DNA of 64,000 nucleotides from Candidatus Omnitrophica bacterium UBA6233 (GCA_002440965.1 DJWJ01000033.1:22824-86823), one strand, 5' to 3'; numbered from the stretch's first letter, positions 1 to 8,772 are shown. Made by a program: numbers and translations. Notes: generated by a model from the letters alone, not told the origin.

Positions 1-892
1 CAATTTTTAACGGCTTGGTCGATAGTCGATAGTCAATGGTCGATAGTTTCTCTTCTAACTCCCTAACCAGTTTTACCAGATCCACCTCACAGCGGCCGCA
101 GGTAGGACAACTGATAATGCTATGCCCGAATTTACGTAAATCCAAGGATTCTAAGATAGCTTTACCGGCATAAATTTCCCTGGCAGGAGTATCTGTCAGG
201 GATACCCTTATTGTATCACCAATCCCCTCTAATAGCAAAGCCCCTAAAGCAATACTTGTCTTTATCGCTCCACTAAAAGGAGAGCCTGTCGCGGTAACCC
301 CCAGGTGCAGCGGATAATCGCAAAGATTAGCCAGTTTCCTGTAAGCGCTAACTGTATCCAAAACATCGGAAGCCTTTAAAGAAACAACGATATCGCGGAA
401 CTTAAAGCCTTCGATTATTTTTATATACTCCAACGCGCTATTTACTAATTTATCGGGCATATCCTTGGAGCGTGTTTCTTTCACTGAACCCGAATTTAAA
501 CCGATCCTTAAAGGAATACGGGCGTCTTTTAACGCACTTACTACCTGCCTAATTTGGTCCTTCTTATAGATATTCCCCGGATTAAGCCTTATTTTATCCA
601 CTCCGCTGTCTATCGCCATTAGAGCCAAACGATAATCAAAATGGATATCCGCCACTATCGGCATCTTAACCTGTTCTTTAATCTTTCTCAGAGAACGCGC
701 ATCCAGATCATCCTTAACCGCTAACCTTATAATTTCACACCCCGCAGATTCCAATTCGCGCGCTTGACGCAAAACTCTTGCGGTATCAGAGGTTTTAAAC
801 TTGATCATTGACTGTATCGCAATGGGATTATCCCCTCCGATTGAAACTCGGCCAATCTTAATTACCCTAGATTTTCTTCGTTTTATTACCAT
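1..892 (-). CDS. ispG: 4-hydroxy-3-methylbut-2-enyl diphosphate synthase IspG (3' end off window)
   Basis: IspG (GcpE) carries out the [4Fe-4S]-dependent reductive step of the MEP isoprenoid pathway, converting MEcPP to HMBPP. Translating the minus strand from the ATG at 892 gives an open frame of about 297 codons that runs off the left edge; the usual length is about 350-370. The TIM-barrel start (around IGRVSIGGDNPIAIQSM) and the first two iron-sulfur cysteines are visible in CPTCGRC at about residues 262-268. The third cysteine and the conserved Glu should lie beyond the edge. It starts 2 bp after the rseP stop and follows dxr, so two MEP-pathway enzymes share one operon. Oddity: four 7-bp near-repeats (TATCGAC/CATTGAC) lie in frame just after the cysteine motif, encoding about STIDYRLST where a short linker is expected. 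Confidence 0.93.
   Translation of the reverse strand, partial: MVIKRRKSRVIKIGRVSIGGDNPIAIQSMIKFKTSDTARVLRQARELESAGCEIIRLAVKDDLDARSLRKIKEQVKMPIVADIHFDYRLALMAIDSGVDKIRLNPGNIYKKDQIRQVVSALKDARIPLRIGLNSGSVKETRSKDMPDKLVNSALEYIKIIEGFKFRDIVVSLKASDVLDTVSAYRKLANLCDYPLHLGVTATGSPFSGAIKTSIALGALLLEGIGDTIRVSLTDTPAREIYAGKAILESLDLRKFGHSIISCPTCGRCEVDLVKLVRELEEKLSTIDYRLSTKPLKI
18..46 (-). repeat. 7-bp tandem repeat inside ispG
   Basis: On the minus strand the units TATCGAC, CATTGAC, TATCGAC, TATCGAC follow each other directly. The frame stays open through the array, adding a few residues between the CPTCGRC motif and the KPLKI segment of IspG. By recall of the family, this linker is normally shorter. Whether the copy number varies is not visible from one sequence. 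Confidence 0.7.
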
Positions 893-894
893 AG

Positions 895-1974
895 CTATTT
901 AAATATTTTGGTAAGCTTGTCTCCGAAATTCCTCACTATATCATTATAAGTTACAAAAACAACCAGGAATATAATAAAAGAAAAACCTACTTTATTAATA
1001 ACCTCTTCGGCCTTGATACTTAGAGCCTTTCTCCGTATCTTTTCTATAGCCAAAAGAACTATATGCCCTCCGTCAAGTATCGGCAAAGGTAAAAGATTAA
1101 AAATCGCAAGGCTTAAAGATAATACAGCCATTAAATGCAGTACGGCAATCGCGCCTAGTTGAGCGGCTTTGGACGTAATAAAAAAAATGCCCAACGGCCC
1201 GGTCATCGATTCACGCATAGAGAGCCCTCCGGTAGCTAGGCGTCCTAACGCTTTATAAGTTAAAAGTGTCAGATCCCAGGCTTTAGCTACCCCTAAACCA
1301 AATGATTTGAAGAAACCATACCTTACTTCAATTACCTCATCAAAAGGCTTAACCCCAAGAAGCCCGGTCTTGCGTTTTTGGCCTACCCTGTCTTCTAAAA
1401 CCTCTTCCTTAAGTTCTACATTGACCGACTGCTCCTTGCCTTGCCTTACAAAAGTAACGTTTACGGATTTTAAAGTCTTCTTGGAATAAATTATCTTTTG
1501 CAGTTCTTCCCATGTTCCTGTATTTTGTCCGTCTATAGCAATAATCTTATCGCCAACCTCCAGGCCGGAAGCCTTAGCGCCATAACCATCAATCAATCCG
1601 CCAATCTTAGTAGTCAAAGTAGGGTAACCGATAAAGAATATCGCCCAAAAAAGCAAAATTGCCAAGATGTAGTTTAACAACGGCCCGAAAAATATTATCC
1701 AAAAACGTTTACCCGGCGGCTTGGAGAAATATTCATCCGGCTTGCCTCTATATTCTTCGGGATTATCGCCGGCCAGCTTGACAAATCCTCCCAAGGGTAT
1801 GGCGCTTACGCTGTATTCTGTATCGCCTTTCTTCTTTTTGAACAAAACCTTTCCAAATCCCAGAGAAAATTTTTCTACCCGGACGCCTATCTTTTTAGCG
1901 ATAATAAAATGCCCGAATTCATGGACAACAATTAAAACGCTCAAGATGAAGAAAAATATGAACAAAGCAAACAT
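895..1974 (-). CDS. rseP: RseP-like site-2 zinc metalloprotease (M50)
   Basis: A membrane-embedded zinc protease of the RseP/RasP family that cleaves substrates inside the membrane, classically anti-sigma factors and signal-peptide remnants. The 359-residue product has the HEFGH zinc motif in its first membrane helix (His18, Glu19, His22). It also has one PDZ domain at about residues 115-200, a second ligand motif LDGG near residue 300, and a hydrophobic C-terminal helix. Only one PDZ domain is seen, as in many non-proteobacterial members; E. coli RseP has two. The start follows the dxr stop by 3 bp with a GGGAGG upstream, inside the uppS-cdsA-dxr-rseP-ispG order that is widely conserved. The substrate is unknown; no sigma/anti-sigma pair is in the window. 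Confidence 0.93.
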   Translation of the reverse strand: MFALFIFFFILSVLIVVHEFGHFIIAKKIGVRVEKFSLGFGKVLFKKKKGDTEYSVSAIPLGGFVKLAGDNPEEYRGKPDEYFSKPPGKRFWIIFFGPLLNYILAILLFWAIFFIGYPTLTTKIGGLIDGYGAKASGLEVGDKIIAIDGQNTGTWEELQKIIYSKKTLKSVNVTFVRQGKEQSVNVELKEEVLEDRVGQKRKTGLLGVKPFDEVIEVRYGFFKSFGLGVAKAWDLTLLTYKALGRLATGGLSMRESMTGPLGIFFITSKAAQLGAIAVLHLMAVLSLSLAIFNLLPLPILDGGHIVLLAIEKIRRKALSIKAEEVINKVGFSFIIFLVVFVTYNDIVRNFGDKLTKIFK

Positions 1975-1977
1975 AGA

Positions 1978-3132
1978 TTAACTCAACCTCCCTGCTACGC
2001 TAAACGCTGCGTCCCTCGCCCAATTATCTGCTTGCTGGATTTCCAAGAGCCCTGGCTCAGGAATATTTCTATGCAAACGCATGACTTTTTCAACTACTTT
2101 CGGGATATCTATAAAACGCAATTTTTCTTTTAAAAATTCAGCTACGGCTATTTCATTGGCGGCATTAAGAACACAAGGCAATGTTCCTAATTCCTTGGCG
2201 GCTTCATACGCCAGGGACAAACACGGGAATCTGGCAAAACACGGTTTTTCAAAATTCAAGGCACCTGTTTTACAAAAATCTACTCCCTTCAGCTTATTCT
2301 CCAGCCTCTCAGGGTATGAAAGCGCGTATTGAATCGGAACGCGCATATCAGTAACGGATAGCTGAGCCAAGATTACTCCATCGACAAACTCGACCATGGA
2401 ATGAATGAGCGCTTCCGGATGCACCAAAACTTTGATTTTAGAAACATCCATATCGAACAAAAACATCGCTTCCAGCAGCTCCAGGCCTTTATTCATAAGT
2501 GTTGCTGAATCTACCGTTATTTTCTTCCCCATTTTCCAACGGGGATGTCTTAGCACTTCTTTTAAACCAATATCCTTCAGAGCTTGTCTGTTTAATTTAC
2601 GTAACGGCCCTCCGGAAGCAGTCAGATAAATATTTTTAACATCATTACCTTTTTCGCCTCTAAGGCATTGCCAGATCGCCGATTGCTCGCTGTCAACAGG
2701 TATAATCCGGGCTCCCTTCTTCTTGGCTAAACGACGGATTATCGGGCCGGCCATCACAAGAGCCTCTTTATTGGCCAAAGCAATGTCCTTGCCGGATTCT
2801 AACGCGCTAAGCAAAGGAGAAAGCGCGCTTGATCCGCTTATGGCAAACATAATCTGCCTGATCGTTCTCTCCCCAGCCAACTCATTCAATCCTTCAGCGC
2901 CGGAAAAAACCTTTACCTTTGGGCTTATAATTTTAGAAAGATCTGCGGCGTAATCCTTATTACTTACGCAAACATACGCAGGCTTGAATTCTTTAACCTG
3001 CTTTGCTAATTTAGCGATATCGGAATTAGCGCTTAAAGCGACCAAACGGAATCTCCCGGGAAAATTGCGAATTACATCAAGCGTACTCTCTCCGATTGAA
3101 CCTGTTGAGCCAAAAACCGCGATGTTCTTCAT
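1978..3132 (-). CDS. dxr: 1-deoxy-D-xylulose 5-phosphate reductoisomerase
   Basis: Dxr (IspC) converts DXP to MEP with NADPH, the committed step of the MEP pathway. The 384-residue length is normal. The N-terminal nucleotide-binding loop is GSTGSIG (residues 8-14). The family signatures PVDSEQSAIWQ and SATLMNKGLELLEA hold the metal and substrate residues. Its start codon overlaps the cdsA stop by 4 bp (ATGA at 3129-3132), which suggests translational coupling. With ispG two genes downstream, this operon covers an early and a late MEP step, while uppS at the operon head uses the product to make undecaprenyl carrier lipid. Confidence 0.97.
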   Translation of the reverse strand: MKNIAVFGSTGSIGESTLDVIRNFPGRFRLVALSANSDIAKLAKQVKEFKPAYVCVSNKDYAADLSKIISPKVKVFSGAEGLNELAGERTIRQIMFAISGSSALSPLLSALESGKDIALANKEALVMAGPIIRRLAKKKGARIIPVDSEQSAIWQCLRGEKGNDVKNIYLTASGGPLRKLNRQALKDIGLKEVLRHPRWKMGKKITVDSATLMNKGLELLEAMFLFDMDVSKIKVLVHPEALIHSMVEFVDGVILAQLSVTDMRVPIQYALSYPERLENKLKGVDFCKTGALNFEKPCFARFPCLSLAYEAAKELGTLPCVLNAANEIAVAEFLKEKLRFIDIPKVVEKVMRLHRNIPEPGLLEIQQADNWARDAAFSVAGRLS

Positions 3133-3923
3133 TTAAGGACTACGCTCATATAAAAATAAAATACCGGAGCCACAAAAAGCAGGCTGTCGATTTCATCCAA
3201 TATCCCGCCCATGCCGGGAAATATCTTTCCCGAATCTTTTACTTCGCAATCGCGCTTAATCAGAGATTCCGAAAGATCCCCCAACTGACCCAATATGCCC
3301 ATACAAACGCCCAAAATAACAAGATGAAAATAGCTAAACCCGAGAAACGGCTTGCAGACGAACGCCGCAAGTACGCTAAAAAACAATCCTCCGAGAGAAC
3401 CCTCGACGGTCTTGTTGGGACTTATGCGCGGCATAAGCGGGAGCTTGCCAAAAGAAGTTCCCACTAAATACGCCCCGATATCGCCTGATTTCGTAATCAA
3501 TAATACAGCTGCCAACAACCCAAGTCCGCCTTCAAGGTATCTTATCCTTATCAGGAAACTAAAAAACCAGGAAACATAGATTATCCCGAATATTGTGGTC
3601 GAGATATCCACGATTGCTCCGGAATTCTTCCTGCGCTTAAACTGCATAAGGATAAGAAACAAAAGAGCTGAAACGATAAATAAAAACTCCCAGCCGCGGG
3701 TTAGCTCAAAACGAAGCATTATGGATAACGGTATAACTATGCCTAAACCGATACCGAAATATTTGTAGGCGCTTATCCCTTTTTTATCGAGCATAGAAAA
3801 AAACTCGTGCAGGCCGCCGATTATAAAAAAAGTGACCACCAAACCGCATAGCCAGTCAACAAATATTACCCCGGCAATCATGCTGATGAGTAAAATTGAG
3901 GTGACTATTCTTTTTGCTGGCAT
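3129..3923 (-). CDS. cdsA: phosphatidate cytidylyltransferase
   Basis: CdsA makes CDP-diacylglycerol from phosphatidic acid and CTP, the precursor of all membrane phospholipids. The 264-residue protein has several hydrophobic helices and the C-terminal family signature: SLIKRDCEVKDSGKIFPG followed by GMGGILDEIDS. In the consensus I recall, GHGG and LDR are usual, so Met and Glu replace His and Arg here. The Lys-Arg, Lys-Asp and final Asp residues of the metal/substrate site are kept, so I expect activity. It sits 1 bp after uppS and overlaps dxr by 4 bp. Confidence 0.93.
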   Translation of the reverse strand: MPAKRIVTSILLISMIAGVIFVDWLCGLVVTFFIIGGLHEFFSMLDKKGISAYKYFGIGLGIVIPLSIMLRFELTRGWEFLFIVSALLFLILMQFKRRKNSGAIVDISTTIFGIIYVSWFFSFLIRIRYLEGGLGLLAAVLLITKSGDIGAYLVGTSFGKLPLMPRISPNKTVEGSLGGLFFSVLAAFVCKPFLGFSYFHLVILGVCMGILGQLGDLSESLIKRDCEVKDSGKIFPGMGGILDEIDSLLFVAPVFYFYMSVVLK

Positions 3924-3924
3924 A

Positions 3925-4635
3925 CTATAATCCTCCGAACCTTCTCTCCCTGGACTGGTATTGTTTTACTGCTTCATTTAAATCGTCGGCGCCAAAATCC
4001 GGCCAGAACTTACCGGGAAAATACAATTCCGCGTAAGAAAGCTGCCAAAGCAGGAAATTGCTGATACGTAACTGCCCGCTGGTGCGAATCAATAGATCCG
4101 GATCGGGCAGCTTACCTGTATAGAGATACCGGCTAAACATTTCTTCATCCAAATCGTTTGCGTCTGTTTTGGAATTAACGACATCAAGGGCAAAATTTTT
4201 GGCTGCATCCACTATTTCCTGACGCGCTCCATAATTTAACGCTAAAACCACAGTAAGCCCGGTATTATCCGCCGTCTTGGCTTGAGCCTCTTTAATCTTC
4301 TTCTGGATGGCCAACGGCAGCGGTTCGTCCCTGCCTATTACCAGAAAACGGATATTCCTCTTATCCATCTCTTTTACTTCATTAACTAAGTAATTATTTA
4401 AATACCGCATCAACATGTTAATCTCTTGTTTAGGCCTTGACCAGTTTTCGGAAGAAAATGCAAAGAATGTTATAACCTTGATCCCCAATTCCTGGGCGCA
4501 CCTTATGACTTCTTTGACTCTCTTCATCCCCTCGCGGTGCCCCTGGGTCCGCGAAAGACCGCGCTCTTTGGCCCAACGGCCATTGCCATCCATTATTATT
4601 GCTATATGTTTGGGCATTTTGTTTTTATCCGGCAT
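3925..4635 (-). CDS. uppS: isoprenyl (undecaprenyl) diphosphate synthase
   Basis: A cis-prenyltransferase that extends farnesyl diphosphate with IPP to give undecaprenyl diphosphate, the carrier for peptidoglycan and O-antigen units. The 236 residues fit the family. Visible motifs are MDGNGRWAK with the catalytic Asp16, FAFSSENWSRP, and the C-terminal RTSG...RISNFLLWQ...AELYF block. In that block the usual RTSGE reads RTSGQ, an acidic-to-amide change near the pyrophosphate/Mg site. It is the first visible gene of the operon that runs to ispG; frr and pyrH, its usual upstream partners, are not next to it, and a long inverted repeat lies upstream instead. Confidence 0.95.
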   Translation of the reverse strand: MPDKNKMPKHIAIIMDGNGRWAKERGLSRTQGHREGMKRVKEVIRCAQELGIKVITFFAFSSENWSRPKQEINMLMRYLNNYLVNEVKEMDKRNIRFLVIGRDEPLPLAIQKKIKEAQAKTADNTGLTVVLALNYGARQEIVDAAKNFALDVVNSKTDANDLDEEMFSRYLYTGKLPDPDLLIRTSGQLRISNFLLWQLSYAELYFPGKFWPDFGADDLNEAVKQYQSRERRFGGL

Positions 4636-4678
4636 TGTAAGTTTAACTTAAAAGTAAAAATACAGAAGGTAAAGCTAT

Positions 4679-4812
4679 TAATGTCAAAGGTCAAAGCCCA
4701 AAATTCAAAATAAATCTAAATGACAAAATCCAAATGGCCAAACTTCTGTTCTAAAATTTGACATTTTAATTTTGGATTTATTTTGGATTTTAAATTTTGT
4801 CATTTGTTATTA
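4679..4812. repeat. family-1 long inverted repeat, copy 1
   Basis: An AT-rich imperfect palindrome of about 130 bp: a left arm rich in TGACAAA/CAAAATAAATC and a right arm reading GGATTTATTTTGG...TTTTGTCATTTG. It fills the gap between uppS and the upstream-lying 3' end of the GH57 gene. An outer layer of weaker complementarity (AAAAGTAAAAA against TTTTTAACTTTTGAC) extends to about 4650-4860. Confidence 0.85.
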
Positions 4813-4878
4813 AACTTTCAAATTGTGGTTTTACTTTTTTTAACTTTTGACTTCTATAATTGAATTACTGCTTGGATT

Positions 4879-6459
4879 TTATTGATGTGCCCGGTAATCT
4901 ATATTGGGGAAAATATTGTCTTTGTACTCTATTTCTGAAAGCCAGGATTCGTCTACGGAGTTAGCATTCAAATCATCATAAAGCCGGTTGAACCGCAAAA
5001 GATGGTCTTTGGTGCGGCGTAAAGCGTATTCGGTATGTGTGCCTGTGCCTAAAATAAAGGCCCAATCAGAACTTTGAGCCAATAATAATTCGCGTAAAGC
5101 TTGATTCAAAGCCCTCTTAGTCAAACCGTTTACTCCATTATATTTCTTAGCCAACTCTGTCATCTCTTGCGAAGCAATATGCAAGTGGCGGTATATCCAA
5201 TCATTTGTGCCCTGCAGCCACATCTCGCTATACCCCTTCCATCCCCAGCTCGACATTGACGGAGTTATAACCTGATTACGCGGATTCTCATCCAAATACT
5301 CCGAAGGAGTGATAAGCCGGATTTCATCCTGATCGCAAGCAATCTTTCTTATCAAAAACTCTAGCCACGTCGGTCCTTCATACCACCAATGCCCGAATAG
5401 CTCCGCGTCGTACGGAGAAATGATTATGGGCTTTTTTTGCATGAAATCATAGAGATACTCCACTTGCTTTTGACGGTTAAACATAAAATTACCCGCTTGC
5501 TCTGCCGCCCTGTTTTGCGCCAAATGCGGGTTATAAGGCTCTTTATGGTTTCCTGAACCGGTGATACGGTAATATTTTATCCCGGTATTTATCCTCACCC
5601 CGTCAGGATGGATATAAGGTTTGATATATTCGTACTCCAGATCAAAGCCTATGTCTCGATAGAACTCACGGTAATTATAGTCTCCCGGGTAACCTTCGAC
5701 AGAAGACCAAACCTGTTTTGAAGATTCCAGGTCTCTGGCAAAACAAGCTACACCTGTTCCCTTGCAATAGACCGGAGCAAAAACTCCGTATTTTGGGCGA
5801 GGAGTTCCATGCAATAATCCGTGAGAATCGGTAAAGAAATAACGCAGCCCGGTTTCTTTCAAGATTTCGTCCTGCCCCGGATAGTAACCGCACTCAGGCA
5901 ACCAAATACCTCTTGGTTTTCTGCCGAATACACTTTCATAGTGGCTTACAGCGACTTTTACCTGAGCCCTGACTGATTCCCTATGCACGTCCATAAGCGG
6001 GAAATAACCGTGGGTTGCGCCGCAGGTAATAATCTCCAACTTTCCTAAATCCTGAAATTTCTTGAATGCGTTTACTAAATTGCGGTTATACCTTAAAAAA
6101 GTATCCCTGGCCTTGGAGAATTCGGATAAATACATTAAAGCCAAATTATGGAATTCCGGCTGCCAGCGGGTTCGCTCTATCTCCTTATGCGCAAGCTCAA
6201 TCAATCTATTTATGTGTTTTAAATATCTTTCCTGAAGGAGAGCATCGCCCAGCATTGAAGTCAATGTCGGGCTAAGAGTCATTGTTATGCGAAAGTCTAT
6301 CCCATCATTAACCAGCCTCTCAAATACCAAAATCAGAGGGACATACGTTTCGGTGATTGCTTCGTAGAGCCAGTCTTCCTCCAAGAAATCTTCGTGCTCG
6401 GGATGACGCACATACGGAAGATGGCCGTGCAAAACTAAACTAAGATAACCTTTATTCAT
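4879..6459 (-). CDS. GH57 1,4-alpha-glucan branching enzyme
   Basis: A glycoside hydrolase family 57 protein of the branching-enzyme type (DUF1957-containing), which makes alpha-1,6 branches in glycogen-like polymer in the cytoplasm. The 526-residue length is typical. Family motifs in order: LVLHGHLPYVRHPE at the N-terminus, GATHGYFPL near 147-155, WLPECGYYPG with the candidate nucleophile Glu189, PYDAELFGHWWYEGP with the candidate acid Asp351, and the Trp-rich helical domain GWKGYSEMWLQGTNDWIYRHLH near the end. No signal peptide is seen. It is followed by a DUF4912 gene lying upstream, and family-1 repeats flank it on both sides. Alternative: an alpha-amylase of GH57; the second catalytic motif favours branching enzyme. 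Confidence 0.9.
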   Translation of the reverse strand: MNKGYLSLVLHGHLPYVRHPEHEDFLEEDWLYEAITETYVPLILVFERLVNDGIDFRITMTLSPTLTSMLGDALLQERYLKHINRLIELAHKEIERTRWQPEFHNLALMYLSEFSKARDTFLRYNRNLVNAFKKFQDLGKLEIITCGATHGYFPLMDVHRESVRAQVKVAVSHYESVFGRKPRGIWLPECGYYPGQDEILKETGLRYFFTDSHGLLHGTPRPKYGVFAPVYCKGTGVACFARDLESSKQVWSSVEGYPGDYNYREFYRDIGFDLEYEYIKPYIHPDGVRINTGIKYYRITGSGNHKEPYNPHLAQNRAAEQAGNFMFNRQKQVEYLYDFMQKKPIIISPYDAELFGHWWYEGPTWLEFLIRKIACDQDEIRLITPSEYLDENPRNQVITPSMSSWGWKGYSEMWLQGTNDWIYRHLHIASQEMTELAKKYNGVNGLTKRALNQALRELLLAQSSDWAFILGTGTHTEYALRRTKDHLLRFNRLYDDLNANSVDESWLSEIEYKDNIFPNIDYRAHQ

Positions 6460-6477
6460 ATTTAATTATACGGGTAT

Positions 6478-6611
6478 AATGACAAATGATAAAATTCAAA
6501 AACCAAAATAAATCCAAAATTAAAATGTCAAATTTTAGAACAGAGGTTTGGCCATTTGGATTTTGTCATTTAGATTTATTTTGAATTTTGAGCTTTGTCA
6601 TTTGACATTAA
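6478..6611. repeat. family-1 long inverted repeat, copy 2
   Basis: The same palindrome as at 4679-4812: arm pair AATGACAAATGATAAAATTC...AAATAAATCC and GATTTATTTTGAATTTTG...TTTGTCATTTGACATTAA. It ends 1 bp before the stop codon of the DUF4912 gene. Confidence 0.85.
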
Positions 6612-6612
6612 G

Positions 6613-7578
6613 CTACTTGGTTTCTCTATTCACAATCGGAGTTATTGTACGTTCATCTACCTTATCTGCGGATATGGCCTTAACCGGGATGACCTGTTTC
6701 CCGTCGGGAAGGGCAAAACGCAAAGTAAATGTCCCATCCGGCCTCAAATTTATCGGCTTACCCTGAACGGTAACTTTGGCATCAGGTTCAGTTGCTCCAT
6801 ACACAATCAGCTCACAATCAACCCTAAGCCAAAAAGCTCTTTTTAAAGGCTTTCTTACGGGGCTGGTCATTGAAGCTATGCCCGGAGAGCTCACAATCTT
6901 TTCTCTCCAGGTTTTTCCTGCCGGGGAACTCTTCCCCTGTCCAAAACCCATACCATAAAGCCGGGCGAACATTTCATCGGGTATCATCCATTCTTCATCC
7001 GTAATCCAGGAAGGGCCGTCTAAAGGAGTTTGAGCGACATTTGAACGAAGTATTGTAAGAAACCTCCCGTCGCTCAAAATGAACCCAAAATCAACACACC
7101 AGGATTTACCCGGCGCACCGACATCAATATACCAGTTACTGGCAAATTCATGAATATGGATGTCAAAAAAACGGTTGGCGTTTGAACCGTTAAAATTGAT
7201 ATTGGTTACGTCATAAACCCTCAGTACCCGCTTAGCTTTATAGAATTCTTCCCGGAGTTCGGACTTTAATCTTGCTACCGTAGTTTGCTTAACTTCCCAA
7301 TAAGTATATAGCCACCAGGGATCTCGAACAAGAAGCGCCATCTTGTCGACTTCATATTTGGAGGGTAAATCCTGGGGCAGATTTTTACTGGGTTGGCGTA
7401 AAATTTCCGGGTGAGAAAACTTAGTGGTCCCTATAGCAATTTCTTGCGCTCCAAGAGTCACTTTTACATCTTCTTGGACAGCAGCCTTGGCTTTTATTTT
7501 TCTTGCAGGCCTTTTTCCTCCTAAGAGCGGCTTTTTCAAAAGAATTTTCTTTATCTTCTTTATTTTAACCCTAGCCAT
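6613..7578 (-). CDS. DUF4912 protein
   Basis: A 321-residue protein whose function is not established. The N-terminus is Lys/Arg-rich (KIKKIKKILLKK...) and likely disordered. Residues of about 70-200 match the DUF4912 pattern, with RDPWWLYTYWEV, RVYDVTNI, and a segment around DIHIHEFASNWYIDVG and FGFILSDGRFLTILRSN. The C-terminal 80 residues look like a beta-rich sugar-binding or Ig-like module (VDCELIVYGATEPDAKVTVQGKPI...). In other genomes DUF4912 genes are often found beside GH57 branching enzymes, and that pairing is seen here. This suggests a role in glucan metabolism, which is inference. A GGAGGT precedes the ATG. Confidence 0.8.
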   Translation of the reverse strand: MARVKIKKIKKILLKKPLLGGKRPARKIKAKAAVQEDVKVTLGAQEIAIGTTKFSHPEILRQPSKNLPQDLPSKYEVDKMALLVRDPWWLYTYWEVKQTTVARLKSELREEFYKAKRVLRVYDVTNINFNGSNANRFFDIHIHEFASNWYIDVGAPGKSWCVDFGFILSDGRFLTILRSNVAQTPLDGPSWITDEEWMIPDEMFARLYGMGFGQGKSSPAGKTWREKIVSSPGIASMTSPVRKPLKRAFWLRVDCELIVYGATEPDAKVTVQGKPINLRPDGTFTLRFALPDGKQVIPVKAISADKVDERTITPIVNRETK

Positions 7579-7601
7579 AACATACCTCCGTCTTCCCTAA
7601 T

Positions 7602-7629
7602 AAAAAAGGGGATTACTCTCCCCTTTTTT
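7602..7629 (-). terminator. Rho-independent terminator (could act on both strands)
   Basis: A hairpin with AAAAAAGGGGA and TCTCCCCTTTTTT arms around a short loop. Read on minus it comes after the coiled-coil gene ending at 7666 and before DUF4912, so it should end the ompA-lipoprotein/coiled-coil transcript. The tails on both sides are T-rich in the respective orientation. Confidence 0.75.
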
Positions 7630-7665
7630 CAAGAACTGTATGGTCTGTTCTTTACCTCCCCTATT

Positions 7666-8040
7666 TCATTTCTTGGCCTTTTTATTAAATGCCAATTGCT
7701 TCCTAAGCTCTTCCTCTAAGGTCTCTTTAGCCTTGTTCAACTTCTGCAAATCTTCCTTAAGGCTGTTGTTCATCAACTGCTCCTGAGCCAGAATCTTTTT
7801 TGTTTCCAGATTAGCGGTTGCCTCTTGTTCTAACTGCTTTTGCAATTCTTTTAATTTACCGGCGGTGTTCGCATTCTCCAGCGCAAGCTTACCTGACTTC
7901 TCTTCCAACTCCATCCTCTGGAACATTTCTTTCTTACGGGCGGAACTCTGGTTATGGGCGCTAACACAGGAACCTATATTGAAAACGAAAAGCATTAAAG
8001 CTAATCCACTCAATATTATGACAACTCTATTTTTATCCAT
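7666..8040 (-). CDS. small membrane-anchored coiled-coil protein
   Basis: A 124-residue protein I do not recognise at family level. Residues 6-27 are a hydrophobic segment (VVIILSGLALMLFVFNIGSCV) that could be a membrane anchor; the Cys at its end is not in a clear lipobox. The rest is almost wholly charged heptad sequence (ELEEKSGKLALENANTAGKL and following), a long coiled coil of about 85 residues. The C-terminus is basic (KKAKK). It lies downstream of the OmpA-like lipoprotein and upstream of a terminator, so the two probably share a transcript and may span or tether the envelope. No clear Shine-Dalgarno sequence precedes the ATG. Confidence 0.65.
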   Translation of the reverse strand: MDKNRVVIILSGLALMLFVFNIGSCVSAHNQSSARKKEMFQRMELEEKSGKLALENANTAGKLKELQKQLEQEATANLETKKILAQEQLMNNSLKEDLQKLNKAKETLEEELRKQLAFNKKAKK

Positions 8041-8121
8041 AATTACATATACCCAGGATTGAATCTTGGAATTTTAAACATTCATTCGTCATTGAAACTT
8101 AGATACTGGTCATTATTAATA

Positions 8122-8772
8122 TTATTTAAGGTTTTCTTTAGGCTCGCTAAGCCCAGTCTCCTCGGCGGCCTTGCCTTCTTTGACCTTGCTCACCTTAGGC
8201 TGAATTACAATCTCAACCCTGCGGTTAAGCTTGCGGCCCTCTTTTGTATCATTGCCGGAAACCGGCCGGTACTCGCCGAAGCCAATGGCAGAAAGCCGTT
8301 CAGGAGAAATACCTTTATCATTAGCCAGAAAATGTAAAACACTTAAAGCCCGGGCAGTAGAAAGTTCCCAATTCGACTTCCAATTTGAATGCTTAATCGG
8401 AACGTTATCGGTATAGCCTTCTATGCCTACATTAAAATTAGCCATATTATCCTTCAGGACGACAGCGACCTTATCCAAAAGAGGATAAGCGCTATGTTTG
8501 ATTTTTGCTTTTCCGGAATCAAAAAGCACATCGCCGACGACGGTAATAACCAACCCCTTCTCCATCATCTGCAGCTTAACTTCATTATCGGAAATCTCTT
8601 TTCCCAATCTTTCCTCAAGCAGTTTTTTGGCTTGAGCCAAATCTTCCAACTGTTGAGAAAGCTGGTCGATAGTCTGTTTATCCGAACGCCTGCCGCTTTG
8701 AAAGATAAAAGTGCATCCGGCCAGCGAAAAACCCAAGATAACGATAAGAACGGTCTTGAAAATTTTCTTCAT
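8122..8772 (-). CDS. OmpA/MotB-family peptidoglycan-binding lipoprotein
   Basis: A 216-residue envelope protein. The signal peptide ends in a lipobox, LAGC, with Cys20 as the lipidation site. A coiled coil at about residues 33-75 (QLSQQLEDLAQAKKLLEERL) links it to an OmpA C-terminal domain (about 85-190) with the peptidoglycan-binding motif pattern GYTDNVP...N...LS..RA..V and RLNRRVEIVI. It should be anchored in the outer membrane, Pal-like, holding that membrane to the cell wall. Pal itself is shorter and lacks the coiled coil; the long stalk resembles MotB-like or YiaD-like proteins. A sigma70-type promoter and GGAGAGGTG lie upstream. Confidence 0.88.
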   Translation of the reverse strand: MKKIFKTVLIVILGFSLAGCTFIFQSGRRSDKQTIDQLSQQLEDLAQAKKLLEERLGKEISDNEVKLQMMEKGLVITVVGDVLFDSGKAKIKHSAYPLLDKVAVVLKDNMANFNVGIEGYTDNVPIKHSNWKSNWELSTARALSVLHFLANDKGISPERLSAIGFGEYRPVSGNDTKEGRKLNRRVEIVIQPKVSKVKEGKAAEETGLSEPKENLK

